A stretch of DNA of 7,262 bases. It comes from Anaerolineaceae bacterium (GTDB lineage: Bacteria > Chloroflexota > Anaerolineae > Anaerolineales > Anaerolineaceae). Position numbers and translations under genes: made by a program. The notes under the pieces are model-generated. The model was not told where the DNA came from. It saw only the letters and a program-made list of their open reading frames with translations, and made no database searches. The stretch spans positions 1,471 through 8,732 of the forward strand of contig WOZB01000100.1 of assembly GCA_011620445.1 (NCBI GenBank). The letters are read 5' to 3'. Shown one piece after another: positions 5,577 to 7,262 of this stretch (positions are counted from its first letter, which is position 1; the number at the start of each line of letters is the position of its first letter).

Positions 5577-6419
5577 CTATAGCTCGAAGTCGTAAACCAC
5601 AGAGGGAACGACGATCTTCTGACGCTTGAGTAAGCGGCCATTGGCGCTCACTTCGAGGTGGTATTCCCCCTCGTCAAGACGTGTCAGGGCGAAATCACCT
5701 GATTCGGTTAAGGGAATCGATTTGCCGCTTTCGGCTAATGTCAGGTTTAGAGTCGATAACGAGTACTTCTGACTCTGGATTTTTCCGCGTACAGCAAAAT
5801 AGGCTTTTGACTCAAATGTGCCCTCCTTTTGGGTTTCGCTCATTTCAGGAGATGGATTTTGCTTGAAACTGATCTCCGTTGTACTGACTGCCGGAACAAG
5901 CAGCGGCTGGTAAGGATCAATCGATAAGGTGACTTTTAGTCGGATGCCTGGCTTGAAGACGTTATCCAGGGTGTTCCACAAAGTACTGGGGTTTGCCAGC
6001 ACATCAGACTGCACAGCTTCAAGCCGGATGGGGACGGTGGGGTTTTTGAGCTGCTCCGGCAAGTAGTCGTCTGAAAGAATGGGGGTGCGCAGCAGCAGAA
6101 TCAATACATTGGAAAGCAGCTGGTGCTCGTCAACCACTTCTTTCGTCCAGGCGGTGATCAGATATTCAAGGTCAACACGCACTGGGTTGCGCCGCAGCTC
6201 CACTAAACCGTTTTCCAGGTCTTGCCTGGACCACTGTTCTGAACCGCGCAGATCCAGGTTTTCCTTCAGATCGAAGAGGTACATATTGATGGTCGGTTTG
6301 GTCAGCCGCGATGACCATTCCCTCTTGGGCTGGTCAAAGCTGATTTCCACTTCGTTTTTGCGCAGCGGAATTTCCTGGTAAAGAAACTCGCGCATGGCTT
6401 TATCAATATCTGCAATCAT
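5577..6419 (-). CDS. DUF4255 (Pvc16/Afp16-type) tail terminator/cap protein with C-terminal beta domain (280 aa)
   Basis: Residues about 1-185 match DUF4255, the N-terminal domain of Pvc16/Afp16: ADIDKAMREFLYQEIP (3-18), EISFDQPKREW (25-35), PTINMYLFDLKENLDLRG (42-59), RRNPVRVDLEYLITAW (76-91) and DEHQLLSNVLILLL (97-110). These proteins end the tube and sheath at the end away from the baseplate and help fix particle length. Residues about 203-280 form an added small beta-sandwich with YFAVRGKI (207-214), LTESGDFALTRLDEGEYHLEV (237-257) and VPSVVYDFEL, reminiscent of carboxypeptidase-regulatory-like or Ig-like repeats. The gene starts 3 nt after the 174-aa gene's stop, implying coupled translation, and lies just before the sheath gene, the usual place in this eCIS type. 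Family assignment is firm; the C-terminal domain label is tentative. Confidence 0.93.
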   Translation of the reverse strand: MIADIDKAMREFLYQEIPLRKNEVEISFDQPKREWSSRLTKPTINMYLFDLKENLDLRGSEQWSRQDLENGLVELRRNPVRVDLEYLITAWTKEVVDEHQLLSNVLILLLRTPILSDDYLPEQLKNPTVPIRLEAVQSDVLANPSTLWNTLDNVFKPGIRLKVTLSIDPYQPLLVPAVSTTEISFKQNPSPEMSETQKEGTFESKAYFAVRGKIQSQKYSLSTLNLTLAESGKSIPLTESGDFALTRLDEGEYHLEVSANGRLLKRQKIVVPSVVYDFEL

Positions 6420-6422
6420 GGT

Positions 6423-6947
6423 CTACTTCCACTTAATGTCATCAGCAACGATTTTCTCAAGGTCACGGGCTCCTGAAGCCAGGTCCTGAAGGGCGGCACC
6501 AAAGGTATCAATGAGATATTGGATCGTATCCAGGCTCACCTCCACAGTCTCAGGATCGATCTGACTATCCAAAACGATCATCAGATGCCTGAAGTAAACC
6601 AGGCCGCTCGATTCGTTATAGGCAAAACCCATCAGTGGCGCAAAATTATTGACCAGCCCCACCAGCCGGGCCATTTCGGCAGCCTGGACCTCCGCTACCG
6701 TAAATGGCAGCGGCGCAAAAAACTGTAGAAATTCGAGATCATTGGCCTCATCTGGCTGCTCTTCGGCTTGCCCAAGAGCTAAATCAGCCACCATCATTAA
6801 CTCAATCTTCAGATCCCAATTCAGATCTGGCAGTGAGATAGCCTGGCTAAGCTTCGGGAACGGTGTGGCAGCATCGGCCTCTGAAAAAACTGTGATCAAG
6901 CCTCGTTGCTCAAGTTGCTTCTGAAGGTTTTCCAATAGGTGTGTCAT
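6423..6947 (-). CDS. Conserved-looking alpha/beta protein (174 aa), possibly YbjN/type III chaperone-like fold
   Basis: I do not recognise a named eCIS family. The protein is acidic, has no signal peptide or membrane segment, and has no Cys or catalytic motif. After an N-terminal amphipathic helix (1-15), the order LKIELMMVADLAL (46-58), LEFLQFFAPLPFTV (71-84), EMARLVGLVNNFAPLMGFAY (91-110), GLVYFRHLMIVLDSQIDPET (115-134) and a long helix QYLIDTFGAALQDLASG (143-159) resembles the YbjN / type III secretion chaperone fold, in which the VYFRH-like strand, an acidic turn and a closing helix are typical. If so, it could guard a cargo or assembly intermediate. A CAGGAAA site lies 4 nt before the ATG, and its stop is 3 nt from the DUF4255 start, which ties it to the operon. 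The fold is a guess from pattern only. Confidence 0.8.
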   Translation of the reverse strand: MTHLLENLQKQLEQRGLITVFSEADAATPFPKLSQAISLPDLNWDLKIELMMVADLALGQAEEQPDEANDLEFLQFFAPLPFTVAEVQAAEMARLVGLVNNFAPLMGFAYNESSGLVYFRHLMIVLDSQIDPETVEVSLDTIQYLIDTFGAALQDLASGARDLEKIVADDIKWK

Positions 6948-6981
6948 TCGGTTTCCTGTCCGCTTCTGACCGGGCGCATGC

Positions 6982-7262
6982 TTAGCCCACCGTCTTGTTT
7001 ATTTTTTCTTTGATGATTTGCTGCGCCGTCTCAGGGTCTGATTTCACAAATTCCACCGGCTTATTGATGCCCAGCACTTTCTGCACGAAGTCGATCAGGC
7101 TCTTGTCAATTTGGCTTTCATCGGCTTTTTCAAACTCTTTCCGGATGGCTTCAGCGGCTGCATCTGGGTCGACGGACATCCCGCTCATCTGCAGGGATTT
7201 CTTTTGAGCTTCAAGACCTGTCAATTCACCTTTTGCCTGAACTAACTTTGCTCGCACCTCAT
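6982..7262 (-). CDS. Partial or short coiled-coil protein of unknown function at right edge
   Basis: The frame is open to the right edge and stops at 6982, 34 nt before the next gene's start. It begins as EVRAKLVQAKGELTGLEAQK, a heptad-like coiled coil or long helix, then a Ser/Met-rich turn, an acidic helix PDAAAEAIRKEFEKADESQI, the segment SLIDFVQKVLGINKPVEFV and a basic C-terminal helix QQIIKEKINKTVG. A GTG at 7257 could start a 91-aa protein; a TGA in another frame at 7261-7259 would even fit as the end of an upstream gene. With only 5 nt beyond, no ribosome binding site can be judged, so it may equally be the C-terminus of a longer protein. It is co-directional and close to the eCIS genes but I recognise no family. 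Confidence 0.6.
   Translation of the reverse strand, partial: EVRAKLVQAKGELTGLEAQKKSLQMSGMSVDPDAAAEAIRKEFEKADESQIDKSLIDFVQKVLGINKPVEFVKSDPETAQQIIKEKINKTVG

Noticed and set aside
1..7262. Intact prophage
   Set aside because: All recognised genes are tail-like, and DUF4255 and DUF6760 point to eCIS; no head, packaging, lysis or integration gene is present, though the flanks are not visible.

Overview
The window carries one long, tightly packed set of genes, all on the minus strand and so read from right to left. It belongs to an extracellular contractile injection system (eCIS, phage-tail-like particle). I base this on direct recognition of a contractile sheath, three T4-gp19-type tube proteins, a DUF4255 (Pvc16/Afp16-type) cap protein, a tail-chaperone-like protein with a CPHCG motif, and the tiny DUF6760 protein that follows it in many eCIS loci. 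No phage head, integrase, lysis or replication gene is visible, which favours an eCIS over an intact prophage. One sheath plus several tube paralogs with DUF6760 resembles the eCIS type seen in actinobacteria, cyanobacteria, Chloroflexota and archaea rather than Photorhabdus PVC or Serratia Afp, which have several sheaths. The host is uncertain; balanced base composition and the architecture would suit Chloroflexota or a similar environmental bacterium, but this is only a guess.

Layout in the direction of transcription: a partial coiled-coil gene at the right edge (7262-6982); a 174-aa alpha/beta protein that may have a YbjN/type III chaperone-like fold (6947-6423); the DUF4255 cap protein (6419-5577); an 89-nt leader with a strong ribosome binding site; the sheath (5487-3832); the main tube protein (3792-3349); an intergenic stem-loop (3274-3324); a second tube-like protein (3246-2773); the chaperone-like protein (2733-2365), which overlaps DUF6760 (2368-2210) by 4 nt; a 70-aa small protein (2186-1974); a third, larger tube-like protein (1962-1327); and the first 437 codons of a long, basic, Pro/Ser/Gln-rich protein that leaves the window at its left edge (1311-1).

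Working model: the sheath and main tube form the contractile body, the DUF4255 protein caps its distal end, and the second and third tube paralogs form the tube initiator or hub side near the baseplate. The baseplate, spike and ATPase genes are not in the window and presumably lie outside it. The 437+ aa protein has IQRK/LQRK motifs like those I associate with DUF4157-bearing eCIS proteins, so it may be a cargo or a cargo-linked structural protein.

The most interesting signals are: (1) a G8 run that makes a perfect -1 slippery heptamer at the very end of the chaperone-like gene and would fuse it in frame to DUF6760, echoing the frameshifted tail assembly chaperones of phages; (2) a 14-bp perfect inverted repeat without a U-tract between the main tube gene and the low-copy components; and (3) the large disordered protein running off the left end.
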